From positions 12,408,062 through 12,472,061 of the forward strand of contig NC_035178.2 of the NCBI RefSeq assembly GCF_001659605.2: a stretch of 64,000 nt of DNA, read 5' to 3'. The position numbers and the translations under genes are program-made. Source of the DNA: Manihot esculenta (taxonomy: Eukaryota; Streptophyta; Magnoliopsida; Malpighiales; Euphorbiaceae). Below are positions 11,841-22,256 of the stretch, in pieces (the stretch's first letter is position 1; each line of letters begins with the position of its first letter). A model generated the notes under the pieces. The model made no database searches. It saw nothing but the letters and a program-made list of their open reading frames with translations, and was not told where the DNA came from.

Positions 11841-12789
11841 TCTATGGAGTAAATAGTAATTTTTTTTTCAAAATTAACTCAATTTTTTCAAAATACTAAT
11901 TATAGTAGTGTCTGTCTATATATATTCAAGTACAAAATTAATTTTTATTTCTATAAAAAGTATTAAATTTTATTTCTCCCAATTTATGAAGGCATGAAAG
12001 CAATCATTTAGTTCTAAACCACATAAAAACAGTTAAAAAGATTCATAAACTTCCATTATGTACTAAAATTTAGTGTTTAGAAAATAACTGTATGCTTCAT
12101 ATCTCCATCTCTATACACACATTAATGGCTAACTGTAATACTTGCAAGATTAACAATTCAACTAACTTAAAGAGGCAGTTCCATCCAAAGAAGAGGTTAT
12201 ATAGTGGGGATTATCAGCTAATCCCCCATAATTTAAGAACTACTAATAGAAATTTAATGGATTTTATTCATTGAGAAGATGATAGTTGGCTTCAGGTTAA
12301 GGCAATAACATTTTAATTGTGAAATAGATGGACTAGGAAAAAGGAAAATAAAAGGAGAAGGAGACCGATGGCTATGGTTATGGTGTACAAGAGATAGCTA
12401 TCTAACAAAAAGCATCTACAAATCTTTATATATATATATGCACATATATAACTACACCATCAGGATACTAAACCTAAAGGAGAAAAGTTAAGAAGCTAAG
12501 ACTAAAATTATTATGCTAAGAGAGGAAAAGGGTGGCCATAAGAAATTAGAAGTCTTCATTTGTCTAGGGGATTTGCATGGAAAATTTGAACTTATCATGG
12601 AACTATAGCAACGGAAAAGGGAAATCAAAGTAGACAAATTAAATTAAAAACACATAAAACTATGACAACTAGAACAAGGAATTGATTCAACAATCCAAAT
12701 CGTAAGATACAACACACAGGAATTATGAAAATCTTCTTACTAACATGGATAGAAAAGCTTACCTAAACTATTCTATGATGAATGCACTA
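11841..12789. other. AT-rich intergenic DNA, nothing recognised
   Basis: No reading frame with recognisable protein similarity and no structural RNA was seen. It includes a short TA microsatellite near 12427. Confidence 0.5.
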
Positions 12790-13010
12790 TCAAGAGCATT
12801 TTATATTTTCAAATCGATCTTGGCAGTAATTAATTAATTATCAATAGCAATTGAGGCTTCTAATCTGGGCAGCAACTGAGATTTTTAATATCAATAGCAA
12901 TGGAGGCAAATCCTTCTCGACAGAAAGTGGAGGCTTCCTAATTTTGGTAACGTTTGAGACGTTCAATCTCGATAATAATAGAGGCAACTCCTAATCTCGA
13001 TAATAGGTGG
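12790..13010. repeat. Degenerate tandem repeat flanking the copia insertion
   Basis: GGAGGC-type cores with neighbouring AATCTCGATAATA or AATATCAATAGCAAT recur at intervals of about 35-45 bp. The array ends in the copia target duplication GGTGG (13006-13010), and GGTGGAGGCTTTC continues the same pattern at 34967. The repeats therefore belong to the host sequence that the copia element entered, probably the 3' part of the PF04195-type pseudogene at 34985-36840. Confidence 0.45.
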
Positions 13011-13305
13011 TATTAAAGATAAAGACTAACTATAACAGTTTTATCTATTTGTAACTTGAGTTATAACTGTATACTTATCTTGTATTTAGTTAGTGATAAG
13101 GGTTAGAGTTGTGATAAGGTTTAGAGTCATGATAAGGTTAGAGTTGTGATAAGATTTAGAGTTATGATAAGGTTTATAGTTGGTTGAGATAATATTTGTT
13201 ATTCATATAATCTGTATCAAACTCAACCACTGGTATATACTATATAAATATATTCTATACAGAAATACAAATACATAGAATTCTCAATATCATAAATCTT
13301 CTATA
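13011..13305 (+). repeat. Copia 5' LTR
   Basis: 295 bp, starting TATTAAAGA and ending TCTTCTATA, not the usual TG...CA; the ends form an imperfect inverted repeat. Inside are several copies of GTGATAAGGTTTAGAG-like sequence. One base may be ambiguous at each edge because a G precedes both LTR copies. The primer-binding site follows at once. Confidence 0.92.
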
Positions 13306-13317
13306 TGGTATCAGAGC
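13306..13317 (+). other. Primer-binding site (initiator Met-tRNA type) of the copia element
   Basis: TGGTATCAGAGC is complementary to the 3' end of plant initiator methionine tRNA, the usual primer for copia minus-strand DNA synthesis. It abuts the LTR directly. Confidence 0.9.
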
Positions 13318-13363
13318 CGCAATCTGCTCTCACGAGTTTTCTGATCCAATTTTCTTTTAATTA

Positions 13364-13986
13364 ATGGCTTCGTCATCCAATACCGTCATTCAATTAAATG
13401 CTCCAACGCATTTTCCAATTAAACTTACTCCGGAGAATTTTCCTGTTTGGAGAAAACAGATCCAATCAACCTTAATTGGTCTTGATTTACTTGATTTTAT
13501 TGATGGTTCACGGGTTGCACCATCACAATTTATTTCTGAAAAAGACAAAACAGCCAACCCAGCTTTCGCCTTATGGTTTCAACAAGATCAAATTTTGATC
13601 AGTGCTCTTTTAGGAAGTTGTTCCGATACTATTCAACCCTTGATTTCTTCAGCCAATACTGCCAAAGAAGCATGGGATCGGCTTCACCAGAGTTTTGCTA
13701 ATGTTTCTCGTTCTAGAATTCTGTCCTTAAAAACTAAATTAGCACAGAACTCTAAGGGAACCAAACCGATTGCTATTTTTCTCAATGAGATGAGGGCTAT
13801 TGCAGATAAGCTTGCTCTTACCCAGAATCCGGTGAGTGATGATGACTTAATTGTTTATATTATCACGCGATTGAGAGATGATTACAGTCCCATAGTTGCT
13901 GCGTTAAAAGTTCGTGAAACCCCAATAACCTTTTCTGATCTCTTTGAAAAACTTACTGATCATGAACGATCCCTACAAGAAAAAAG
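13364..13986 (+). pseudogene. Copia gag, N-terminal and middle part
   Basis: The frame opens MASSSNTVIQLNAP and has the LTPENFPVWRKQIQSTL motif and the UBN2-type helical region expected of copia Gag, the capsid protein that packages element RNA. At a run of six A (13980-13985) the coding similarity jumps by one nucleotide into the frame that continues from about 13980, so ordinary translation runs off into unrelated codons and stops at 14083. Plant copia elements normally have one continuous gag-pol frame, so this looks like a single-base slip in the homopolymer rather than a programmed frameshift. The latter cannot be excluded. Confidence 0.85.
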
Positions 13987-14981
13987 ATTCCACAACTGTT
14001 TCAGCTATGTCACAAGTGATTGCTACTGTCAATTACACTCAACGTTCTGGAGGGCGTTCACACAATCAGAATGGCAATTATAATCGATCTCCACAAAACT
14101 CCAATTATTCTGGAAATCGACGTGGTGGTCGTGGTTCTTACTCTGGTGGTCGAGGTCGAGGTTCTTATCGACCTGATGTGGTATGTCAATTTTGTGAATA
14201 TACTGGGCATACTACTGCTGAATGTCGCAAATTGGCTCGCTTTCTTAAGGAGAATAATATGTCTTTGAAGACTGATACCTCGCATTCTTCAGCACCGATA
14301 CCTGCAGTTAATGTTACTTCTTCTATGGCTGCTTCTTCTCCACAACAATGGTTGTTTGATAGCGGAGCTTCTCATCATGTTGTGTCGAATCCAGCTTCTT
14401 TGCAAAGTTATTCTGACTATGGAGGTCCTGAGGAAGTACAACTTGGTGATGGTAAAACGCTTGCTGTATCACATACTGGTTTTGTGCAAATTCCTACTTA
14501 CTCTAAGAATTTATCATTGCCTAATGTGTTATGCGTGCCTAATCTGCGCAAGAATTTGGTCTCAATTGCTAAGTTGTGTCGCACTAATCATGTTTCTGTG
14601 GAATTTTTTCCATCTTATTTTGTTGTGAAGGATCTGTACACGGGGGCGTCTCTCCTACGGGGAGAGAACATTGATGATATCTACTGTGCAAGTTTTTCCA
14701 GAGTTAATTCTCAACGTTCTCAGCTGAATGTTACTACTCGGTGTCTGTCTTTGCTTTCTGAATGGCATCACAAGCTTGGTCATCCCAACAATAAAGTCCT
14801 TTTGTTAGTACTTCGAAATATTGATCTTCAGTCTATGTCTAAATATGTTTCTAGTTTTCATTGTACTTCCTGCTCTATGAGCAAGAGTCATAAATTACCG
14901 TTTTCTGAGAATTCTCTTGTTAGTAATAAGCCTTTGCAACTTGTTTATTCCGATGTTTGGGGTCCTACACAAAAATCTATT
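13980..14981 (+). pseudogene. Copia gag end, protease and integrase N-terminus
   Basis: After the shift, the frame gives an Arg/Gly-rich stretch, a zinc knuckle CQFCEYTGHTTAEC (CX2CX4HX4C) that binds RNA, the aspartic protease core LFDSGASHHVVSNP and the pre-integrase motif WHHKLGHPN followed by CTSC, the HHCC zinc-binding end of integrase. The frame is cut in the integrase core after GPTQKSI by insertion of element A at 14982. A few codons of element A are read through before a stop at about 15026. The protein is therefore split between here, 22222-22256 and 32097-34690. Confidence 0.9.
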
Positions 14982-15259
14982 TGTAATACCCGGCTAGAGT
15001 CCGGCATCGGAATTCCTGTAGTCTGATGGAATCTCGGGTGTCGGAACCCTCTAGAAGGGTCATACATATGTTTTAAAGAATGTTTAAGTATGTTTTCACA
15101 TAGTTTTAAGGTTTTCAAGGGTTAGAGAAGTGAGTTTTTGAAAGAAAAGCACTAAGGAAGAACTGCAAAGGTTCGGCCGCCGAAGGTCACTTTCGGCCGC
15201 CGAACTTGCATGGCTTTCGGATCTCACGTTAGGCTGCCGAAGGTGGACTGGCCACCCAT

Positions 15260-15269
15260 CTTTAAAAGG
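15260..15269 (+). promoter_or_regulatory. TATA-like box of element A LTR
   Basis: CTTTAAAAGG occupies the place of CTATAAAAGG in element C and its counterpart in B. It is slightly degenerate. The copy in the 3' LTR is at 20154-20163. Confidence 0.5.
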
Positions 15270-15789
15270 GCCCTAGGTCGGTCAAATGGGTAAGTTTGCT
15301 TCCCATTTCTCCAGACCTAGGTGAGATCATGCTCTTCCTTAGCTCAGTTTTGTGTTTTTTCAAATCTTCCAAGGTTTTGATGAGTTTTTATGGATTTGTG
15401 AAGTTTTAAACAAAAAGGAGCAAAGTTTGAAGTTTGGAGCTTTGAGTGAGGATTTTGCCATAACTCCACGTTAGAGGCTTCCAACCTCAAGTGTTCCAAG
15501 AGGTAAGGGATAGATCCGAAGCTTTTACTATGTTTTTTTAAGGTTTTATGGAAGATTATGGGGTAGTACGCATGAGTAGGGTTCTAGGAGATTTTTAGAG
15601 TTTTTGATGTTCAAGCATGTTTATGTGTTAGATGTTGTGTTTGTTGGGGTCATAGGCTAGTTTTAGACCCCTTTGAGCATGTACAAGAGTATATGCATGT
15701 TGAGGAGTTGTGTGTGCATGTTGGGAGAGGGATAGGAGGAGGTGTGCATGAAGCAGAGCAGGTTTCTGCCCTTCGGGCGAAACCAGGTT

Positions 15790-16080
15790 CGGCCGCCGAA
15801 GGGAGGTTCGGCCGCCGAAAGCCTTGAGGAGGTGGCTTCGGCTGCCGAAGGCTGCTTCCGAAAGCTGGACTTTCGGATCTGTCATGCACATTCGGCCGCC
15901 GAAAGTGCCGCCGAAGGTTGAGTTTCGTCTCTGGACGAGACGTTCGGGCGCCGAAGGTACACCCGAAGGTGTAGGTATAGGACTTTCGGCCGCCGAAAGT
16001 AGAGGTTCGGCCGCCGAAAATAGGTGAGTTTCGTTTCTGGAAGGGAGTTTCGGCCGCCGAACCTGCCGCCGAAAGTGCCC
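15790..16080 (+). repeat. Palindromic 13-mer cluster, element A LTR
   Basis: Repeated TTCGGCCGCCGAA, variants TTCGGCTGCCGAA, and half-sites GCCGCCGAA. Each full site is an odd palindrome containing GCCGCC, the core of the plant GCC-box. The 3' LTR copy is at about 20684-20974. Confidence 0.8.
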
Positions 16081-16536
16081 TGTCCAGTTGGCTTTGGCAT
16101 GTGTTATGTGATAGTTAGAGGGCTTTTGGGGGAGTTCTTAGAACTGTTATGGAGTGAGTTTGGTCCCTCATCTGAGTCCACTTGTGTAGGAACGGACCAG
16201 AGAAACCAGGGAGATCAGCAGTGAGCACTGCTCCGGAACCTGCAAAGTCAGTCTACAGTCAGCCAGAGGTGAGTGGGACTAACTATGCATATTTTAAATT
16301 CAAGAATGTTTTAGCATGATTCATGCATCATAATTGCCATAATGTTAGGATGGTTAAAATAAAAGATAATAATGGATGAGCATGAGATATTAGGTTGTTG
16401 CATTAGTATTCACGAAGGTGTTGCATTGCATAATTTGATGAGTATGCGGATGAATGTTGGATGATCCTTTAGCCCTCAGTTTGGTATGCTATGACATGAT
16501 ATGAATTAAGTAAAGAGTCAAGCATGATAAGTGTGA

Positions 16537-16693
16537 GCAGGGAGGCCTAACCGCCCCTGTTAGTAAAGGTAGATAGCCAGGAGGCCTCATTGCCCTGGCA
16601 AAACGTTTTCAGAAAACAGTCAGAGAAGGCCTAATCGCCCTGACAAAACCTTTGCAGAAAAGTAAGTCCTGGAGGAGGCCTAATCGCCCCAGG
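16537..16693 (+). repeat. Hairpin array in element A 5' LTR (4 units)
   Basis: Four units near 16537-16560, 16576-16599, 16619-16644 and 16668-16693. Each has an outer stem, a 5' bulge, an inner GGC/GCC stem and a six-base loop (CTAATC or close). Outer stems are CAGG/CCTG, CCAG/CTGG, GTCAG/CTGAC and CCTGG/CCAGG: different sequences, all complementary. Confidence 0.75.
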
Positions 16694-17330
16694 CACTGTG
16701 CTAGTACTATATGTGAGTCAGTTATGTGGAGGGCTATAGGTGACAACTTCTTCCTTGATGTATATGGTTGTGATGTGCTGCATGGCATAAAGACATCTGT
16801 TTTATAAACTGTTTAATATAGCTCCTGCTCACTGGGCTATAGAAGCTCACCCCTCTCCCCTATCCCCAGTTGTGCAGGTTCAGAGTACAGAAAGATGTAA
16901 GAAGAGTACAGGAAGAACGTAAAGAGATGTATGTAATAGATAGTATGGACATGTGGACATGTAAATGTAAGAGATAAGGAAATGTACAGTGTATAGATAG
17001 TGCTTGATTGTTAAGAGTTGTAAGTTTGTACATGATCTTATGTAAATGATTTATGTTTATGTATGAAAAGCCCGGCTTAACATAGTATGAGTTAGAGCTG
17101 CCTTGAGCTAAGATGAGAGCTCTGGCAAGTTTTTACAGTAGAGAGATAGAGTATGCACAGGTTAAGCCGTGGAGAAAGAAAAGTTTTACATGTTTACAGA
17201 AAATGTATGATCATGTATGGGATTTCACAGATACACAGAGTTCACAGTAGGCTTACTACGGGTCTAGGCGGCCTTAAGCCGATCTGGATCCTAGTGCCGG
17301 TAGCAGTTCGGTTTCCGGGCTGTTACAGAG

Positions 17331-17342
17331 TGGTATCAGAGC
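17331..17342 (+). other. Primer-binding site of element A
   Basis: TGGTATCAGAGC lies three bases after the LTR end and matches the 3' end of initiator methionine tRNA. Confidence 0.9.
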
Positions 17343-17582
17343 AGTTAGGTTCACATGGTCGGACCTAGATGGTTAGAGATGGGTTCATAGAGGTTATAGT
17401 GAGTCAAGCACCATAGGAAGACATGTCCATAAGGATAGGATGTAGTCCTATCTGTCTTATGATGTGGAGTGCCATGAGTCATGCATGTGCATTCTTTTTG
17501 TGTGATGAATGTTAGATGTTCATGTGTTTCACATGGAGTATGAGTCATTGATATGCTATGTGTTGGTTTCCAGATAGTTAAG

Positions 17583-19280
17583 ATGAGAGGAACGCGTCGA
17601 TCTGCAAGATTGACTGAAGTACCACCAGGAAGTGAGGGTACAACGGCTCATCCTCCCGCATTGCCAAGGGCAAGGAGACACAGGTTAAGTAGGGAGGGAA
17701 CGTCACAAGACCCGAGAAGGTCTTCTGATGAGAGCAGAAGGGGAGTAGCTAGAGGAGGCAGATCAGAAGAAGTTCGAGAGGTTAGGGATGTTGATCGGAG
17801 TAGAGATGAGAGTATGGGTATAGGAGGGACAGAAGAAGGTATGGGGGAGTCTCAGGGAGGTGCACAGGGCCCAGGGTATCCGATGGGAGGTACGTCGGAT
17901 TACTCCAGTTTTGCCCCATATTCACCCCACCTGCCATATATGCCCTATCCTCCATTCTATCCACCATATCACATGTATCCACCCCCACCACATCATCCAA
18001 GTACAGCATACCCTGAACCAAGAGAAACAGTACCTCCACCACCAGAACCAGTAGCCCCTGTTGTTGAAACACAACAGCAGCCCAGCGCATCTAAGGGAGA
18101 TAAGGTGAAGATGACTGACTACTTGAAGTTGGACGCTCCGAAATTCAATACAGGAGATGATCCCTTTGAGTATCTCAGTGCAGTAAGGATGATAACAAGT
18201 GAGTTGGGAGCAGATGAGGGCAGAGCCATCGAAATGGCAGGGTTCACATTAAAATGTAAGAAAGCTAGAGAATGGTTTAAGCACTATGTGGCCCCTAGGT
18301 TAGACAGTATGACATGGGAAGAGTTTGCCAATGAATTTGCCGAGTGGGCTTTTCCTGATAGTGCCAGAGAAAGGAAGATGGTGGAATTTGAACAGCTCCG
18401 ACAGACGGAAGAAATGAGTGTGGATGAGTATACGGACAAGTTTTTGGACTTGTTCCAGTATGTAGGACAAGCATATGACACGGAGAAGAAGAAAGCGAGG
18501 AGATATGCCATGAGGTTACATCCTCGGTATTTCTCTTTGATTCAGGCAGCGGATAAAGAGAGTTTTCACTCCATTGTTGATGCAGCAAGGATGATGGAGG
18601 CAAGTGTCAGTTTTCAAGGGACAGACAAGCCATCTGTGGCACAGTCTTTAGATCCCAAGAACTTGGAGACAGGTGATGTTGATCTCTCCTCTTTACATGA
18701 AGCAGATACGAAGAGTAAAAAGGGAGGAAGAGGTCTGAGGAGATCAAAAAGGGGTAAGTTCTGGGATCAGATGAAAGCAGGATTGAGTGCAGGCAGTGGC
18801 TCGAGCGCAAGCTCAGAGGTGCCAGTATGTGAGAAGTGTGGTAGAAGGCACGGAGGAGTTTGTCTCTTTGGGACGTCAGCATGTTTTAGGTGTGGCCAAG
18901 AAGGACACATAGCTCGTGAGTGCCCTCAGGCATTTTTCACCGCACAGTCCCATCAGACAACTAGGGGAAGTGTACCACGACCAGTAGCTCCAGTCACGAC
19001 ACAGAGCAGGGGTAGAGGAAGAGGGTCAACCCCGTCACATGTGGGTCCTCGAGGTGAAGGTCCGTCAGCTCCGGCTCGGATCTTTACTATGACACAACAA
19101 GAGGCAGACACGTTTAACACCAGGGTGTCAGGTAATTCCCTCCTTGGATGTTTTGACGTGTATATCTACGTTTTGATGTTTTTCCCTGTTGGTTCTAGAA
19201 CCATAGAGCGAGTAGGTCTGATGACCTCTGGGCTTAGAATGTTATTAAAGTTAGTAGACCTCAGAGTGATCCATCTGTGA
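17583..19280 (+). CDS. Gag polyprotein of non-autonomous element A
   Basis: An uninterrupted frame of 565 codons from [15 protein letters not shown], the same start as in elements B and C. The N-terminal third is basic then Pro/Tyr-rich. The retrotransposon gag region lies at about residues 175-330, with [36 protein letters not shown] and MSVDEYTDKF. A zinc knuckle [14 protein letters not shown] is near residue 434. It would form the particle that packages element RNA. The frame then passes into protease sequence in which the DPGASHSF active-site motif seen in B is lost, so only Gag function remains. An ATG ten codons upstream (17553) is possible but is not conserved in sequence with B and C. 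The open gag with deleted pol suggests it may be kept because it is used. Confidence 0.85.
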   Translation: MRGTRRSARLTEVPPGSEGTTAHPPALPRARRHRLSREGTSQDPRRSSDESRRGVARGGRSEEVREVRDVDRSRDESMGIGGTEEGMGESQGGAQGPGYPMGGTSDYSSFAPYSPHLPYMPYPPFYPPYHMYPPPPHHPSTAYPEPRETVPPPPEPVAPVVETQQQPSASKGDKVKMTDYLKLDAPKFNTGDDPFEYLSAVRMITSELGADEGRAIEMAGFTLKCKKAREWFKHYVAPRLDSMTWEEFANEFAEWAFPDSARERKMVEFEQLRQTEEMSVDEYTDKFLDLFQYVGQAYDTEKKKARRYAMRLHPRYFSLIQAADKESFHSIVDAARMMEASVSFQGTDKPSVAQSLDPKNLETGDVDLSSLHEADTKSKKGGRGLRRSKRGKFWDQMKAGLSAGSGSSASSEVPVCEKCGRRHGGVCLFGTSACFRCGQEGHIARECPQAFFTAQSHQTTRGSVPRPVAPVTTQSRGRGRGSTPSHVGPRGEGPSAPARIFTMTQQEADTFNTRVSGNSLLGCFDVYIYVLMFFPVGSRTIERVGLMTSGLRMLLKLVDLRVIHL

Positions 19281-19838
19281 TAGAGTCAGTGAGTGGGGAG
19301 TAGATGCCTTCCATCTGACCTTATGGTTCTAGATTGAACTGTTCGTCCTTCTAGTGATGGATTGGCTAGCTACTCGTAGTACTGCCGAGTTGGCAGAGAC
19401 CAGGCAGATGTGTATAGAGGTCCGATGGATCAGAGGTAGTCCCTAAGAAGGGACAGTGTAGGCTGCCTAGAGGTGTGATCTCAGCCTTACAGGCTTATAG
19501 GTTGCTCAGGGAAAGATGATCAGGAGAGGAAACCAGTTTCAATGGTATCAACAGAGCTAAGAGAGTCAAGGTTTTATCCGACCTAGTACCCCACTCGTGA
19601 GTGTTTAGTATGGATGGGGGGGGAAACGAAGGATACTACCTGTTAAGAGTTAGAAAGGAAGTCAGGATAGAAGAGATGAAGAGAGAAGGGCAAGGATTAG
19701 AGTGCGCAGCGAAAGCTTGCAGAGTTTCGAGGTAATGTGACGAAGAATGGAGAGAAGAACACCGAGGGAAGGTACGTCAGTGTTGCTAGAGCAAGGAGCG
19801 TTAGTTTTTCCCCTTTTCTATGTGTTTAGTTGTTTTAG
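19281..19838 (+). pseudogene. Remnant of protease region in element A
   Basis: Scattered similarity to the protease part of B remains, for example MDWLA near 19358 and RGVISALQAYRLL near 19470 (B has [13 protein letters not shown]), with stops and frame changes. Directly after, sequence passes to the element's 3' end: reverse transcriptase, RNase H, integrase and chromodomain are missing through one large deletion. Confidence 0.8.
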
Positions 19839-19860
19839 GAACATTCGGGGACGAATGTTC
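19839..19860 (+). repeat. 22-nt palindrome before the polypurine tract, element A
   Basis: GAACATTCG and CGAATGTTC arms around a GGGA centre, three bases upstream of the polypurine tract. The same sequence lies at the same place in B and C. Confidence 0.85.
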
Positions 19861-19862
19861 TT

Positions 19863-19875
19863 AAGGGGGGGAGAA
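19863..19875 (+). other. Polypurine tract of element A
   Basis: AAGGGGGGGAGAA directly precedes the 3' LTR start, as required for plus-strand priming. Confidence 0.9.
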
Positions 19876-22221
19876 TGTAATACCCGGCTAGAGTCCGGCA
19901 TCGGAATTCCTGTAGTCTGATGGAATCTCGGGTGTCGGAACCCTCTAGAAGGGTCATACATATGTTTTAAAGAATGTTTAAGTATGTTTTCACATAGTTT
20001 TAAGGTTTTCAAGGGTTAGAGAAGTGAGTTTTTGAAAGAAAAGCACTAAGGAAGAACTGCAAAGGTTCGGCCGCCGAAGGTCACTTTCGGCCGCCGAACT
20101 TGCATGGCTTTCGGATCTCACGTTAGGCTGCCGAAGGTGGACTGGCCACCCATCTTTAAAAGGGCCCTAGGTCGGTCAAATGGGTAAGTTTGCTTCCCAT
20201 TTCTCCAGACCTAGGTGAGATCATGCTCTTCCTTAGCTCAGTTTTGTGTTTTTTCAAATCTTCCAAGGTTTTGATGAGTTTTTATGGATTTGTGAAGTTT
20301 TAAACAAAAAGGAGCAAAGTTTGAAGTTTGGAGCTTTGAGTGAGGATTTTGCCATAACTCCACGTTAGAGGCTTCCAACCTCAAGTGTTCCAAGAGGTAA
20401 GGGATAGATCCGAAGCTTTTACTATGTTTTTTTAAGGTTTTATGGAAGATTATGGGGTAGTACGCATGAGTAGGGTTCTAGGAGATTTTTAGAGTTTTTG
20501 ATGTTCAAGCATGTTTATGTGTTAGATGTTGTGTTTGTTGGGGTCATAGGCTAGTTTTAGACCCCTTTGAGCATGTACAAGAGTATATGCATGTTGAGGA
20601 GTTGTGTGTGCATGTTGGGAGAGGGATAGGAGGAGGTGTGCATGAAGCAGAGCAGGTTTCTGCCCTTCGGGCGAAACCAGGTTCGGCCGCCGAAGGGAGG
20701 TTCGGCCGCCGAAAGCCTTGAGGAGGTGGCTTCGGCTGCCGAAGGCTGCTTCCGAAAGCTGGACTTTCGGATCTGTCATGCACATTCGGCCGCCGAAAGT
20801 GCCGCCGAAGGTTGAGTTTCGTCTCTGGACGAGACGTTCGGGCGCCGAAGGTACACCCGAAGGTGTAGGTATAGGACTTTCGGCCGCCGAAAGTAGAGGT
20901 TCGGCCGCCGAAAATAGGTGAGTTTCGTTTCTGGAAGGGAGTTTCGGCCGCCGAACCTGCCGCCGTAAGTGCCCTGTCCAGTTGGCTTTGGCATGTGTTA
21001 TGTGATAGTTAGAGGGCTTTTGGGGGAGTTCTTAGAACTGTTATGGAGTGAGTTTGGTCCCTCATCTGAGTCCACTTGTGTAGGAACGGACCAGAGAAAC
21101 CAGGGAGATCAGCAGTGAGCACTGCTCCGGAACCTGCAAAGTCAGTCTACAGTCAGCCAGAGGTGAGTGGGACTAACTATGCATATTTTAAATTCAAGAA
21201 TGTTTTAGCATGATTCATGCATCATAATTGCCATAATGTTAGGATGGTTAAAATAAAAGATAATAATGGATGAGCATGAGATATTAGGTTGTTGCATTAG
21301 TATTCACGAAGGTGTTGCATTGCATAATTTGCTGAGTATGCGGATGAATGTTGGATGATCCTTTAGCCCTCAGTTTGGTATGCTATGACATGATATGAAT
21401 TAAGTAAAGAGTCAAGCATGATAAGTGTGAGCAGGGAGGCCTAACCGCCCCTGTTAGTAAAGGTAGATAGCCAGGAGGCCTCATTGCCCTGGCAAAACGT
21501 TTTCAGAAAACAGTCAGAGAAGGCCTAATCGCCCTGACAAAACCTTTGCAGAAAAGTAAGTCCTGGAGGAGGCCTAATCGCCCCAGGCACTGTGCTAGTA
21601 CTATATGTGAGTCAGTTATGTGGAGGGCTATAGGTGACAACTTCTTCCTTGATGTATATGGTTGTGATGTGCTGCATGGCATAAAGACATCTGTTTTATA
21701 AACTGTTTAATATAGCTCCTGCTCACTGGGCTATAGAAGCTCACCCCTCTCCCCTATCCCCAGTTGTGCAGGTTCAGAGTACAGAAAGATGTAAGAAGAG
21801 TACAGGAAGAACGTAAAGAGATGTATGTAATAGATAGTATGGACATGTGGACATGTAAATGTAAGAGATAAGGAAATGTACAGTGTATAGATAGTGCTTG
21901 ATTGTTAAGAGTTGTAAGTTTGTACATGATCTTATGTAAATGATTTATGTTTATGTATGAAAAGCCCGGCTTAACATAGTATGAGTTAGAGCTGCCTTGA
22001 GCTAAGATGAGAGCTCTGGCAAGTTTTTACAGTAGAGAGATAGAGTATGCACAGGTTAAGCCGTGGAGAAAGAAAAGTTTTACATGTTTACAGAAAATGT
22101 ATGATCATGTATGGGATTTCACAGATACACAGAGTTCACAGTAGGCTTACTACGGGTCTAGGCGGCCTTAAGCCGATCTGGATCCTAGTGCCGGTAGCAG
22201 TTCGGTTTCCGGGCTGTTACA
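19876..22221 (+). repeat. Element A 3' LTR
   Basis: 2,346 bp, the same length as the 5' LTR and differing at two bases by eye. Ends GGGCTGTTACA, followed by the duplication CTATT. Its TATA-like box is at 20154-20163 and its hairpin array at 21431-21587. Confidence 0.95.
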
Positions 22222-22256
22222 CTATTGATGGCTATGCATATTATGTTACATTTATT
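22222..22256 (+). pseudogene. 35-bp copia integrase fragment between elements A and B
   Basis: After removing the CTATT duplication, the frame continues the copia integrase core (GYAYYVTFI) and joins the frame at 32097. Only about 30 bp of original copia sequence separates the two gypsy insertion points. Confidence 0.9.

Larger units (their letters stand above)
14982..17327 (+). repeat. Element A 5' LTR
   Basis: Starts TGTAATACCCGGC and ends GGGCTGTTACA. From left to right it holds a first group of palindromic 13-mers (about 15174-15245), a TATA-like box (15260), a second group (about 15790-16075), a hairpin array (16537-16693) and the conserved tail with GTATGATCATGTATGGG. Differences from the 3' copy by eye: A versus C near 16439 and A versus T near 16071. 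Confidence 0.95.
14982..22221 (+). mobile_element. Element A: non-autonomous Tekay-like gypsy retrotransposon (TR-GAG type)
   Basis: Two 2,346-bp LTRs that differ at only two bases by eye, with the 5-bp duplication CTATT at 14977-14981 and 22222-22226. The internal region is only 2,548 bp: primer site, an intact gag frame, a short remnant of protease sequence, then palindrome, polypurine tract and LTR. Reverse transcriptase, RNase H and integrase are absent, so the element needs enzymes from elsewhere. Near-identical LTRs make it the youngest datable insertion in the window. This is the pattern called terminal-repeat retrotransposon with GAG. Confidence 0.95.

Noticed and set aside
12092..12274. 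60-codon frame in AT-rich DNA
   Set aside because: Length expected by chance and no similarity recognised.
16530..16700. Possible CRISPR array from regularly spaced repeats in LTR A
   Set aside because: The setting is a plant LTR; units are imperfect hairpins without constant-length unique spacers and there are no cas genes.
17782..18882. Antisense open frames inside the gag of element A
   Set aside because: Shadows of the real plus-strand Gag; no recognisable domains.
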